This document shows, in pieces, positions 52,833-61,447 of a DNA stretch of 64,000 bases. This DNA is from Ewingella allii (lineage in GTDB: Bacteria > Pseudomonadota > Gammaproteobacteria > Enterobacterales > Enterobacteriaceae). The position numbers and the translations under genes are program-made. The notes under the pieces are model-generated. The model was given only the letters and a program-made list of their open reading frames with translations, was not told the origin of the DNA and searched no databases. The stretch is taken from contig NZ_JAWUDN010000012.1 of assembly GCF_044430645.1 (NCBI RefSeq), positions 1-64,000 of the forward strand, read 5' to 3'. Within the stretch, counting starts at the first letter, position 1; each line of letters begins with the position of its first letter.

Positions 52833-53960
52833 TTAATCCAGTATTTTTCTATAGAGGTCAAGGAGTTGCCCTGAAAGGCGGGCAGGCGTTTCTTCTATAA
52901 TTTTTGCGCGGGCGGCGGCGGCCATGTCGGAGCCTAGAGCCACGACAGGCAGTTCGCGGATGGATTCTGCCAGCGATGCGATATCCAGCGCATCAAAAAC
53001 AAAGCCATTTACACCCTGTTGAATGAATTCCGCGCCGCCACAGGTCTGGCTGGTGATCACCGGCAGCCCGCAGGACATGGCTTCCAGAATCACGTTAGGG
53101 AAGGGGTCATATAGCGTAGGCAGCAGCAACGCGTCGGCCGCCTGATAAAAAGGCAAAGTCTGCTTTTGCACGCCCATAAAGCGAATTCTCTGCTCGCAGC
53201 CCAAAGACTGCGCCAGTCCGCGATAACGTTTTTCATCTTTATCCTGCCCCACGACCAGCAAAATGCTGTCCGTTGGCGCGACGGCGCGAATCGCGGCCTC
53301 AAGCCCCTTGCGTTCAAAACCTGAGCCAACAAAGATCAGGCAGTGCGCCTGTTGGGGAATGTTGAACTGCTGGCGCAGCTGATGACGCAGCGCCTCAGTC
53401 GCCGGCAGGAACTTCTGATTATCGATCGCATTATAAATGACGGTGATTTTCTCATCAGGCAGACCGAAGTCGGCCATGATTTCATTTTTAATCATTTGCG
53501 CGTTACAAATCACCGACTTCAGCTCCGGCGCTGCGTACATCTCTCGCTCGGCGCGCATCACATAACTGTGGAATCTGTCAGTGAGCAGGCGTTTACCGCG
53601 CCATGCTGGCAGCAGGCGGCTACGCTGCAACAGCCAGCGGCGATGCACCCCATCCCCTGCGCGATAAATATCGCAACCGGGAATGCGCTCATGGCTTTGG
53701 ACGATATCGAATTTCTCCTGCTGCCAGATTTTGCGCGCGGCGTTGGCAAAACCGCGCTCGCGGCTGACGCGGCCCCATTTCATTGGGTTGCAAAGATGGA
53801 TGTGCCAGTTCGGGTTGACGTCGCCCTGCCATTCGCGAGTGATGACGCTTAAGTCGAGGTCTTGATCTTCAAGGGCCTCAAGAGCGCGGGAAACAAAGCG
53901 CTCGGCGCCGCCGTCTGGGCGATATTTTTGGCGAACTAACGCCAGTCGAAAATGCTTCAT
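52833..53960 (-). CDS. wabG: LPS core galacturonosyltransferase WabG, GT4
   Basis: WabG links D-galacturonic acid to heptose II of the core in Klebsiella and Serratia, giving the core negative charge that stabilises the outer membrane. The 375-residue GT4 protein has the acceptor loop RQKYRPDGGAERFVSRALEA (about 10-29) and the donor motif DPFPNVILEAMSCGLPV (about 290-306). It overlaps waaQ by 4 bases and is followed by the WabH-like gene after 2 bases, so the three form a waaQ-wabG-wabH operon. Confidence 0.9.
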   Translation of the reverse strand: MKHFRLALVRQKYRPDGGAERFVSRALEALEDQDLDLSVITREWQGDVNPNWHIHLCNPMKWGRVSRERGFANAARKIWQQEKFDIVQSHERIPGCDIYRAGDGVHRRWLLQRSRLLPAWRGKRLLTDRFHSYVMRAEREMYAAPELKSVICNAQMIKNEIMADFGLPDEKITVIYNAIDNQKFLPATEALRHQLRQQFNIPQQAHCLIFVGSGFERKGLEAAIRAVAPTDSILLVVGQDKDEKRYRGLAQSLGCEQRIRFMGVQKQTLPFYQAADALLLPTLYDPFPNVILEAMSCGLPVITSQTCGGAEFIQQGVNGFVFDALDIASLAESIRELPVVALGSDMAAAARAKIIEETPARLSGQLLDLYRKILD

Positions 53961-55039
53961 AGGAGTCGCTTCCTCGCTGCGTCGATAACCCTTTGCGTCG
54001 GAATGGCGTCAAGGTATCGCTCGGAAGTATGGGTATCGATATCATCCGGGTCCGGCAGTTCGCAGAAATCCCCTGCCCAGATAACCTCGCCTTTTGCCTG
54101 CCATGGCGACCAGAAAACGCGCTTTGATGGGCCAAACAGCGCCACCAGTGGCGTTTGCAGGGCGGCGGCCATGTGCATTGGGACGGAGTCCACCCCAATA
54201 AATAGGCTAGCTTTATCAATCAGCGCGGCCAGCTGGCGTAATGACAACTGGCCGGCAAGGGAAACCACCCCGCCTTTTGGACTGAGAGCCAGAATGCGGT
54301 CGATCATTTGTAGCTCGTTTTCCGCCGGGCCGCTGGTTAAAACGATGGTTTTACCCTCACCGTGCAGGGCGGTGATCGTCTCGGCCATTTTTTCATCAGT
54401 CCAGCATTTGAAGAACCAGCGCGAAGTGGGCTGAATCACCACGAAATCACCATTAACCTGCTGTTTCTCCAATAATTTTGCGACATAGGCAGCATCCTCT
54501 CGGGAATAGCTCATGGTCACGCGCGTATCGACCGAAGAGAGTTGCAAAGGGGCTAGAATGGAAAGGTTCTGCTCAACAGTATGCAGTTGATGGTGATTGG
54601 ACACATCGACTAAATGGGTGTGGCAAAACTGCCATAACTTGCCTTTGCGTTTAGGCAGGTCGAAGCCCAATCGGACAGGCGCACCCGTGAGCTTCGCCAC
54701 CAACGCACTGCGCCATTGGTCGGCAAGATTAACCACTAAATCATATTTACGTGCGGTCAACTGCTTGATAAGGCGGGATTCATGACGCAGGTGAGCGAGG
54801 GTTCCCTGCTTTTTCCAGGTGCGGTCGATGGTAAACAGATTTGTTAAATCGGGTTCGCTTGCCAACATATCCCGGGTTTCGAGGTACATTAGCATGTCAA
54901 TTTCAGCTTCAGGATAGTGTTGTTTCAGCGTACTGATGACCGGCGTCGTCAGTAACATGTCGCCATGATGACGCAGTTTGATGATCAGAATACGCCGCGG
55001 TGGCGCGAATTGCTTAATCGGTTGGGCATTTGCCATCAT
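53957..55039 (-). CDS. waaQ: LPS core heptosyltransferase III WaaQ, GT9
   Basis: WaaQ adds the branch heptose III to heptose II of the inner core. The 360-residue GT9 protein has the family start IKLRHHGDMLLTTPVI (catalytic Asp in HGD, about 27) and the C-terminal GVDSVPMHMAAALQTPLVALFGPS donor region. It heads the waaQ-wabG-wabH run on the minus strand and overlaps wabG by 4 bases. The 216 bases up to wabN should contain divergent promoters. Confidence 0.92.
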   Translation of the reverse strand: MMANAQPIKQFAPPRRILIIKLRHHGDMLLTTPVISTLKQHYPEAEIDMLMYLETRDMLASEPDLTNLFTIDRTWKKQGTLAHLRHESRLIKQLTARKYDLVVNLADQWRSALVAKLTGAPVRLGFDLPKRKGKLWQFCHTHLVDVSNHHQLHTVEQNLSILAPLQLSSVDTRVTMSYSREDAAYVAKLLEKQQVNGDFVVIQPTSRWFFKCWTDEKMAETITALHGEGKTIVLTSGPAENELQMIDRILALSPKGGVVSLAGQLSLRQLAALIDKASLFIGVDSVPMHMAAALQTPLVALFGPSKRVFWSPWQAKGEVIWAGDFCELPDPDDIDTHTSERYLDAIPTQRVIDAARKRLL

Positions 55040-55255
55040 TCATCACTATCTATGAAATCAAAGCTTGATTCTAAAGGACGCTGGAGGATGTTGCCATACT
55101 TCCACGCCTTTCTTGCCTTGCTGGGGAAAATACCAAAGAATAAGCAACAAAAAGTGCAGAGCGTTGTCCAAATCGACTCATGGACACCCATACATTATGT
55201 ATTATTCCGTGCGAATGGGTCATTTGGCCCCAACAGTTTTCATCAGGCATGTTTT

Positions 55256-56221
55256 ATGACAAAACCCGCATTTATCATCACGATTGACACTGAAGGCGAC
55301 AATCTTTGGCAAAATCATGAGCATATCCTCACGAAGAACACGCATTTTTTGCCGCGTTTTCAGGCATTGTGTGAGCGTTATGGCTTCAAGCCGGTCTACC
55401 TCACCAATTATGAAATGGCGAAAGATGCCGAGTACGTGGAGTTTGCTCGTGACGTGATTGCACGTGGTCAGGGCGAAGTGGGTATGCATCTTCATGCCTG
55501 GAACAGCCCACCTATCTCTCCGCTGACGGATGATGACTGGCGTCATAAGCCTTATCTTATCGAATTCCCTCGTGAAGAAATCCGAGCGAAGGTCGAGTAT
55601 ATGACGCGGTTGCTGGAAGATGCATTCGAGACAAAAATGCTGAGTCACCGCGCGGGTCGCTGGGCGATGAATGAGTATTATGCTTCATTGCTGCTGGAAT
55701 TCGGTTATCAGGTCGATTGTTCGGTCACGCCGAAGGTGAACTGGCAGACTTCGCCTGGCGCGCCCGAGGGCAAAGGCGGGACGGACTATCGCCATTTTCC
55801 ATCTCATTCCTATTTTATCGATCCGGAAAATATTGCCCAATCAGGCCAGTCAACGCTGCTCGAAGTCCCAATGAGTATCCAGTATAAATATCCACATTGG
55901 ATTAATGGCTTAAAGCAGGGCATTAACGCACTGCGCGGCAAAAAGCGTCCGCATTCCGTGCATTGGCTGCGCCCTTCGGGCGGCAATGCCGAAAACATGA
56001 AGCGGGTTGCTGCCAAAAGCCTTGAGCAGGGCCACGATTTTGTTGAGTTTATGCTCCATTCCTCTGAATTTATGCCCGGCGGCAGCCCGACATTTAAGAC
56101 GCCAGAGGATATTGAGATCATGTATCAGGATTTAGAAAGTTTGTTTGAATGGCTTAAGGAACGTACCCAAGGTATGACGCTGGCAGAATATTATCAGACG
56201 AAAGTGAATCAAGATGTCTAA
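55256..56221 (+). CDS. wabN: WabN-like LPS core sugar deacetylase (polysaccharide deacetylase fold)
   Basis: In Klebsiella WabN removes the acetyl group from core GlcNAc, leaving glucosamine. From the ATG at 55256 the protein is 321 residues and shows NodB-type motifs: ITIDTEGD near residue 8-15 (catalytic/metal Asp), GMHLHAW near 80 (metal His pair) and SHRAGRWAMNE near 130. The frame is open back to 54965, but that would overlap waaQ antisense and add 97 unmatched residues, so I reject it. It overlaps the next gene by 8 bases. Confidence 0.82.
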   Translation: MTKPAFIITIDTEGDNLWQNHEHILTKNTHFLPRFQALCERYGFKPVYLTNYEMAKDAEYVEFARDVIARGQGEVGMHLHAWNSPPISPLTDDDWRHKPYLIEFPREEIRAKVEYMTRLLEDAFETKMLSHRAGRWAMNEYYASLLLEFGYQVDCSVTPKVNWQTSPGAPEGKGGTDYRHFPSHSYFIDPENIAQSGQSTLLEVPMSIQYKYPHWINGLKQGINALRGKKRPHSVHWLRPSGGNAENMKRVAAKSLEQGHDFVEFMLHSSEFMPGGSPTFKTPEDIEIMYQDLESLFEWLKERTQGMTLAEYYQTKVNQDV

Positions 56222-57296
56222 AAAGTGGAAAACGACATTAGCAAATTTATTTTTACAGGGTTTTGTTTATTTTAATAAAAGCTTTCAAAAAGCAGAGACA
56301 TTTGATGCTGCTCGAAATTTTAACAGTATTGTCATTTTTTCGACAACCGCGTTAGGCGACTTGATGTTTAATACTCCTGCTATACGGGCAGTAAGACAAC
56401 GTTACCCTGAGGCATATATTACTCTTGTTTCAAGTGAGAAAAATAAAGTATTAGTTTCGGACAGCGCTTACTTTGATAAAATCATCTATTGGGATGAGAA
56501 GGTGAAGGATATACTCCCGCTCGTCTCCGCCATGAAGGAGAATAAACCTGAATTGGCAATAATTCTACATTCTAAAGCACCCTACGATATAGTAAGTTCC
56601 ATCATGGCGGGATGCAACTATATCATTAAGGACGTTTATGGAAATAGAAAAACGGGAATGGAACAATGGCTTGTTAACTCCACCGTTAATTTTGATGGTC
56701 ATCTTATTCAGCGCAAACTGAATCTGATAAGTATGTTAGGTTGCGCAACTGATAATACTGATATGTTTATCCCTACGAGTTTTTCGTCAGTAGAGAAAAA
56801 CGCCAATGTTATTTCAATTGGCTTTCAGATGGGCGCTTCCGAAAAAATAAGATGCTGGCCAATTTCTCGATTTGTCGAACTCGCGCAGCAGATCGCGATG
56901 CTGGGTACCGAGTATGAGATAGTATTAATTGGTAGCAATAAAGAAAAAGAGCATGAAGATATTTTTTTAAGAAGTATTCCTGAAGATCTCAAGGGTAGAG
57001 TAGTAAGCCATATTGGCAAAACAGATCTCAAGATGTTATTGGCGATTATTAACAATTTAGACATTTTAGTTACTGGTGATACAGGGCCATTACATTTAGC
57101 TGTAGCGTTAAAGACAAAGACAGTCAGTTTGTTTGTTACTGCTAATCCTAAGCATACTGGTCCATATCAAGATCATGAATTGCATAAAGTTTTGCATGTA
57201 CCTTTAAATAATGTAAACACCCTCAATCCAGAGCAACCCCTGTCAGCTATCACTGTTGATCAGGTGTTAGAAAACATTAAAAAACTTCTCTTCTAG
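56214..57296 (+). CDS. glycosyltransferase family 9 (heptosyltransferase-like), AT-rich
   Basis: A 360-residue GT9 protein with an N-terminal extension of about 35 residues before the SIVIFSTTALGDLMFNTPAI catalytic motif (Asp near 49) and the GDTGPLHLAVALKTKTVSLF donor region near 292. It is one of two GT9 genes here that I cannot match to waaC, waaF or waaQ. The gene is clearly more AT-rich than wabN upstream, with which it overlaps by 8 bases, and points to recent acquisition. Acceptor and sugar are unknown. Confidence 0.82.
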   Translation: MSKKWKTTLANLFLQGFVYFNKSFQKAETFDAARNFNSIVIFSTTALGDLMFNTPAIRAVRQRYPEAYITLVSSEKNKVLVSDSAYFDKIIYWDEKVKDILPLVSAMKENKPELAIILHSKAPYDIVSSIMAGCNYIIKDVYGNRKTGMEQWLVNSTVNFDGHLIQRKLNLISMLGCATDNTDMFIPTSFSSVEKNANVISIGFQMGASEKIRCWPISRFVELAQQIAMLGTEYEIVLIGSNKEKEHEDIFLRSIPEDLKGRVVSHIGKTDLKMLLAIINNLDILVTGDTGPLHLAVALKTKTVSLFVTANPKHTGPYQDHELHKVLHVPLNNVNTLNPEQPLSAITVDQVLENIKKLLF

Positions 57297-57299
57297 ATT

Positions 57300-57331
57300 A
57301 AAAAACAGAGAGGATTTCCTCTCTGTTTTTG
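57300..57331. terminator. bidirectional terminator between GT9 gene and the ligase gene
   Basis: AAAAACAGAGAGGA-TT-TCCTCTCTGTTTTT is a perfect 14-base stem with A and T ends between convergent genes. Confidence 0.85.
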
Positions 57332-57336
57332 TAAGA

Positions 57337-58512
57337 TCACGCTCTATTTCTTTCTCGCCGCTGCCCAGAGATAATCAAACCTAGTGGGAACCAGAATAGA
57401 TACCAAGCCTCACTTGGATTACCTACATTAAACATCCCTTGAGATACGTAAAAAATAGTCATAAAGAAAAAGAGTGCTGCTTCAAGTCTTCTTTCTTCTT
57501 TTATAGCGTTTATTGCTTGCAAAACTCCATAGCCCATTAGACATAAGAATAGGGTCAGTCCAATCAAACCACCCTTGAGTAGAACTCCCAGATATAGACT
57601 GTGGGTTGTAGTAATGTGTTCACCACTGTAATTAACAAAATGGAGTTCTTTTTCAAAGCCATATCCAAAGAGTGGGGCTTTACTAATAACCTCTAAAGAA
57701 TGTTGCCAGATGCTGGTTCTTAGATGAACCTGTGTTGATAGCTCCTGAAAACGTAGAACCAAGATTTCTGCAATACCAATATATGAGAAAAGTATCGATA
57801 CCACAGCTAATGTGAGTAGGGAGTAAAGCACATTCTTCTTAGTAATAATTTTAAAATGAGAGGTAATAGCTAATGAAATTATTAGTGCAATTACAGGGCC
57901 TCTACTTTGCGTGAGTAGCAATGCTGTAAACAATAAAAATGCGGAGTAGAGATAAATTTTTTTATGTGATTCTTTAAAGGAAATAAAAGATAAGATTATG
58001 CCGATGGCAAAATATCCACCGACATCGATAACATTACTTGGCCCCGGCGATTTTACCGATATCAGTCGACTAGTCAGTAAGTTTTGATAATCAATGCTAA
58101 TAAGAAAGATAGCTAGAATAGAGAATCCTAGGATTGCTGCATCGAGCATGTATTGGCGATTCTTACTAGTGTAAGTACTTGTAATCATTGAGAGGAAAAT
58201 GATTAAATATAAGCTGTGTGTTAATGCGGAAATTGTATTGTAGGGGTCATCACCCCACAAGTTGCTTATGGAAATGTAAACTAAATACCCTGCCGAAAAG
58301 AGAATGCCATATAAATAACGTTTGTTATTAAATAGATGCTCTCTAAAGTTTGCCTTCATGTATAGTGCTGCTATGAAGGTTAAAGCTGAAATGTGAAAAA
58401 TGTTGTTTGAGCGTGTAAATCCACAAAAAATAGCGCTAATGAAAATAAAAAGAATAAACAGAGAGTAAAACAAACCCTCAAATTTAATCTTTTTTAAAGA
58501 ATGCATCATCAT
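57337..58512 (-). CDS. waaL: O-antigen ligase WaaL-like membrane protein
   Basis: WaaL-type proteins join O-antigen from undecaprenyl carrier to lipid A-core on the periplasmic face. The 391-residue protein has about 11-12 membrane helices and the family's periplasmic loop, ending in the TTTHSLYLGVLLKGGLIGL motif with the catalytic-type His, preceded by LTQSRGPVIALI. It is AT-rich. I start at the first of three ATGs (58512, after AAAAGG); this overlaps the upstream gene by 29 bases. O-antigen polymerases share the fold, but the core-locus position favours a ligase. Confidence 0.82.
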   Translation of the reverse strand: MMMHSLKKIKFEGLFYSLFILFIFISAIFCGFTRSNNIFHISALTFIAALYMKANFREHLFNNKRYLYGILFSAGYLVYISISNLWGDDPYNTISALTHSLYLIIFLSMITSTYTSKNRQYMLDAAILGFSILAIFLISIDYQNLLTSRLISVKSPGPSNVIDVGGYFAIGIILSFISFKESHKKIYLYSAFLLFTALLLTQSRGPVIALIISLAITSHFKIITKKNVLYSLLTLAVVSILFSYIGIAEILVLRFQELSTQVHLRTSIWQHSLEVISKAPLFGYGFEKELHFVNYSGEHITTTHSLYLGVLLKGGLIGLTLFLCLMGYGVLQAINAIKEERRLEAALFFFMTIFYVSQGMFNVGNPSEAWYLFWFPLGLIISGQRRERNRA

Positions 58513-59395
58513 AACTAACCTTTTGGAAAATTTCATTGGGAACTGAACTATTTATAGAAAGATTGACTGCTTTTCTATTATTCTCCTCTAATACATTATT
58601 CGCATGAAGTAATGCCGGGAAAATGATGTTATCAACCATTCCTTCTAGATCAGTTGGTAATTTATTGTTATCAGACTCATAAAAACGTGGCTTATTGAAG
58701 TTATTCATATCTAAACCAAGAATAAATATCTTTTCAAAACCTAAGAAAAAGATAATTTGCAGTGCCCAGTAAACGACGGTGCCCGCGTCAAAAATGCCAT
58801 TACATATATTAGTAGCGAATCCTATATCATCACGATAATCTGGAAAGTGATGTCCAGAGGTATTTTGATATGTTTTCTTCAATTCTGACGGTTTTAATGA
58901 AGCTTGATGGATACGGAATGCAGCGTCTTCTATTAGTGCCAGCTGACAATGTGTATTATCAAGCCCATAACCATCAAAAATTCTCGCTATCCCATGCGCA
59001 GTGGTAAAGAGTGTTACCTTAGGGTTGTTGATAATTTGAGCTATAATCTCAGGTTTTTTATCAAAAAAACCCATATCAACAATCGTGTATAAAGAAAAAT
59101 TTAAGACATTATCAAGAAACCATGCCCCATTAACCCCCATAGCAGGAATAGATGGATGATTATCGAAATTTATTTCATTAATAGATGGGCCGCTTGCAGC
59201 CAACACTATAGGTCCAGAGAACGCATTTCTCAATGCAGATAAATTAACGATTGGTATTTTTTTACCTCTGTAATGCAATGAATTGATTTCCCCCGTAGTG
59301 GCTCGTTTAATTTTCATATATGGCCAGAGGTTTTCATTATGTCGATAACTACGAGGGTGTGTGTATCTATAAATTTGCTTAAAGAGTGATCCCAC
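58484..59395 (-). CDS. putative core-locus glycosyltransferase, GT42/DUF115-like
   Basis: A 303-residue AT-rich gene between waaC and waaL. I do not recognise a named orthologue. The segment PIVLAASGPSINEINF (about 63-78) resembles the nucleotide-binding GPS motif of GT42 sialyltransferases and DUF115 proteins, and a later ILGLDMNNF fits the same fold. It could be a WaaZ-like Kdo transferase or other outer-core transferase. There is no membrane segment of note. It is 2 bases after waaC and overlaps waaL, so it is translated with them. Function is inference. Confidence 0.6.
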   Translation of the reverse strand: MGSLFKQIYRYTHPRSYRHNENLWPYMKIKRATTGEINSLHYRGKKIPIVNLSALRNAFSGPIVLAASGPSINEINFDNHPSIPAMGVNGAWFLDNVLNFSLYTIVDMGFFDKKPEIIAQIINNPKVTLFTTAHGIARIFDGYGLDNTHCQLALIEDAAFRIHQASLKPSELKKTYQNTSGHHFPDYRDDIGFATNICNGIFDAGTVVYWALQIIFFLGFEKIFILGLDMNNFNKPRFYESDNNKLPTDLEGMVDNIIFPALLHANNVLEENNRKAVNLSINSSVPNEIFQKVSYDDAFFKKD

Positions 59396-59397
59396 GT

Positions 59398-60366
59398 TTA
59401 AAAGCCTCCCCCATCAAACAACGTCTTAACTTGCCGCGGGGTTACATCAGCCATGCTTACACCAGATACAGGGCGACAAACGAGCTGATTCTTCCCATAA
59501 CCGCCGATCAATCCTGGGTCGGTCGGGCCATAAATCGTAATGTTAGGCCTATCGAGGGCCGCGGTGAGGTGGCTCAAGCCGGTATCTACTGACACCACGG
59601 CTTTCGCACCGGCCAGCACGCTGGCGACCTGTTCGAGACTCATCTTCGGCAGTACCACGACGTGCTCGAAACCCTCCGCCAGACGGCAAGCGCGCTGATG
59701 TTCGTGCTCCGCGCCCCAAGGCAGTTTAATCACAATGTCCTGATTGCTGAATAAGCCAATCAGCTCGCGCCAGTGACTTTCAGGCCAGTGCTTATCGGCC
59801 CGCGTGGTGGCGTGAAGGAAAACCAGATAGCGATTGGCATCGGCAGGCGGGTTTGCCAAAAAGCGTGCAGCGATAGCGTAATCGCCCTGAGTCTCTGGCT
59901 TCTCATAGCCAAGGCTTTTGGCGAACAGCTCGCGCGTACGCTCGACGGCGTGCTGCTGCTTGCTTATCTCGTGGCGCTGGTTGAAAAACCAGCTGGCGAA
60001 AGGCTCGCGGGCGCTTTTGGCGTCTTGCCCATGTTTACGGCCCTTGGCGACACGGGTGATCAGCGCCGCGCTCTTGATTAAGCCCTGTGCGTCAATCACC
60101 GCATCATAGGTGCGCGATTGCAGTTCTCTTTTGAAATCACAGCGTTGCTGGCGCGTTTCCGAGCCAAACCAGTTTTTTCTCCAGCGACGAATGGCCACCG
60201 GGATAACGCGATCGACAGCCGGGTGCCAGCTAGGAATTTGTGCAAACCCTTCTTCCACCACCCAATCGAATGAGATACCCGGAATGGCGTTCATCGCATC
60301 AGTTAACGCAGGAAGGGTGTGCAGGACGTCGCCCATTGATGATGTTTTGACAATCAGTACCCGCAT
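59398..60366 (-). CDS. waaC: LPS heptosyltransferase I
   Basis: WaaC adds the first L-glycero-D-manno-heptose to Kdo2-lipid A from ADP-heptose. The 322-residue GT9 protein begins MRVLIVKTSSMGDVLHTLPAL with catalytic Asp13, and has the SVDTGLSHLTAALDRP donor region near 262. Its ATG shares one base with the waaF stop (TAATG). Order hldD-waaF-waaC is the conserved start of enterobacterial core loci. Confidence 0.96.
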   Translation of the reverse strand: MRVLIVKTSSMGDVLHTLPALTDAMNAIPGISFDWVVEEGFAQIPSWHPAVDRVIPVAIRRWRKNWFGSETRQQRCDFKRELQSRTYDAVIDAQGLIKSAALITRVAKGRKHGQDAKSAREPFASWFFNQRHEISKQQHAVERTRELFAKSLGYEKPETQGDYAIAARFLANPPADANRYLVFLHATTRADKHWPESHWRELIGLFSNQDIVIKLPWGAEHEHQRACRLAEGFEHVVVLPKMSLEQVASVLAGAKAVVSVDTGLSHLTAALDRPNITIYGPTDPGLIGGYGKNQLVCRPVSGVSMADVTPRQVKTLFDGGGF

Positions 60367-61415
60367 TACATGTCCTTTCCTGAAACCAACAGCTGCGACA
60401 ACTCTTGATAAACCTGCTCGGGTTGAATGTCGATCAGACTTTGATGATAACCCTGTTCGGCATCCCCTTTACGCACCTTGTGATAGCCGGTGATCAGGCG
60501 AATGACTTTGGCGTGCTGGCTGAGCGGCGGGGTGAAATCAGGGCTGCTCGGGCCATAGAGTGCGACCAGCGGCTTATTCAGCGCGGCGGCAACGTGCATC
60601 AGGCCTGAGTCATTGCTGACTACTGCCTGACAGGCGGCAATCAGCACCACGGCCTGATCGAGCGAGGTTTTACCTGCCAAATTGAGGCACAGCGCCTGCG
60701 CGGAATCCGTCAGCGCAGCGCGAATATCTTCACCCGCCGGATGGTCTTTTGCCGAGCCAAAAAGCACCACTTGATAGCCATCGGCAATCAACTTTTCGGC
60801 CAATGCGGCGTAGTGGTAGTGCGGCCAGCGTTTCGCCGGGCCAAACTCGGCGCCGGGGCAGAAGCCAATCACCGGCCTTGCAGCAGACAGCGCGAAGGCC
60901 AGGCTGACGTCGGCGACTTCGGTCTCCGTGACGCGTAACTGCGGCCAGAGCAGAGGCTGAGGCAGGTCGGCCGCAGAGTGAATCTGCTTGGCGTCATAGG
61001 CCAGCGCCACGTAGCGCTGCACCATTAATGGAAAAGCGGGCTTATCCAGTACGCGAATATCATTGAGCAGGCCGTAGCGCATCTCGCCTCGCCAGCCGGT
61101 TCTTTGCGGAACCTTGGCGAAGAAGGGCACCAGTGCGGACTTGAAGGAGTTGGGCAGAACGAAGGCGCGCTGGTAGTGGTTCTCGCGCAGGGCAACGCCC
61201 AGACGCCGACGCTCACCCAGCTCAAGCGCGCCATGGCCAAGAGGCATCGGCAGGGCGCGGCTGACTTCTGGCATTCTGTCAAGCAGTGGACGGCACCAGG
61301 CCGGTGCCATCACGTCGATTTCTGCCGCTGGCTCAATGGCCTTGATGGTGCGGTAAAGACTTTGCGACATCATCATGTCGCCCACCCAAGAAGGGCCAAT
61401 GACCAGCATTTTCAT
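60366..61415 (-). CDS. waaF: LPS heptosyltransferase II
   Basis: WaaF adds the second heptose to the inner core. The 349-residue GT9 protein starts MKMLVIGPSWVGDMMMSQSL (Asp13 catalytic) and has the SNDSGLMHVAAALNKPLVALYGPS donor region near 260-283. It is coupled to waaC by a one-base stop/start overlap and lies 32 bases after hldD. Confidence 0.96.
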   Translation of the reverse strand: MKMLVIGPSWVGDMMMSQSLYRTIKAIEPAAEIDVMAPAWCRPLLDRMPEVSRALPMPLGHGALELGERRRLGVALRENHYQRAFVLPNSFKSALVPFFAKVPQRTGWRGEMRYGLLNDIRVLDKPAFPLMVQRYVALAYDAKQIHSAADLPQPLLWPQLRVTETEVADVSLAFALSAARPVIGFCPGAEFGPAKRWPHYHYAALAEKLIADGYQVVLFGSAKDHPAGEDIRAALTDSAQALCLNLAGKTSLDQAVVLIAACQAVVSNDSGLMHVAAALNKPLVALYGPSSPDFTPPLSQHAKVIRLITGYHKVRKGDAEQGYHQSLIDIQPEQVYQELSQLLVSGKDM

Positions 61416-61447
61416 TACTTACACATTCCTTAACTCAACACTGAGTA

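Noticed and set aside
54965..55255. N-terminal extension of the WabN-like protein by 97 residues
   Set aside because: It would overlap the start of waaQ on the other strand and its sequence shows no family match. The product from 55256 has the motifs at the expected place and the usual length.
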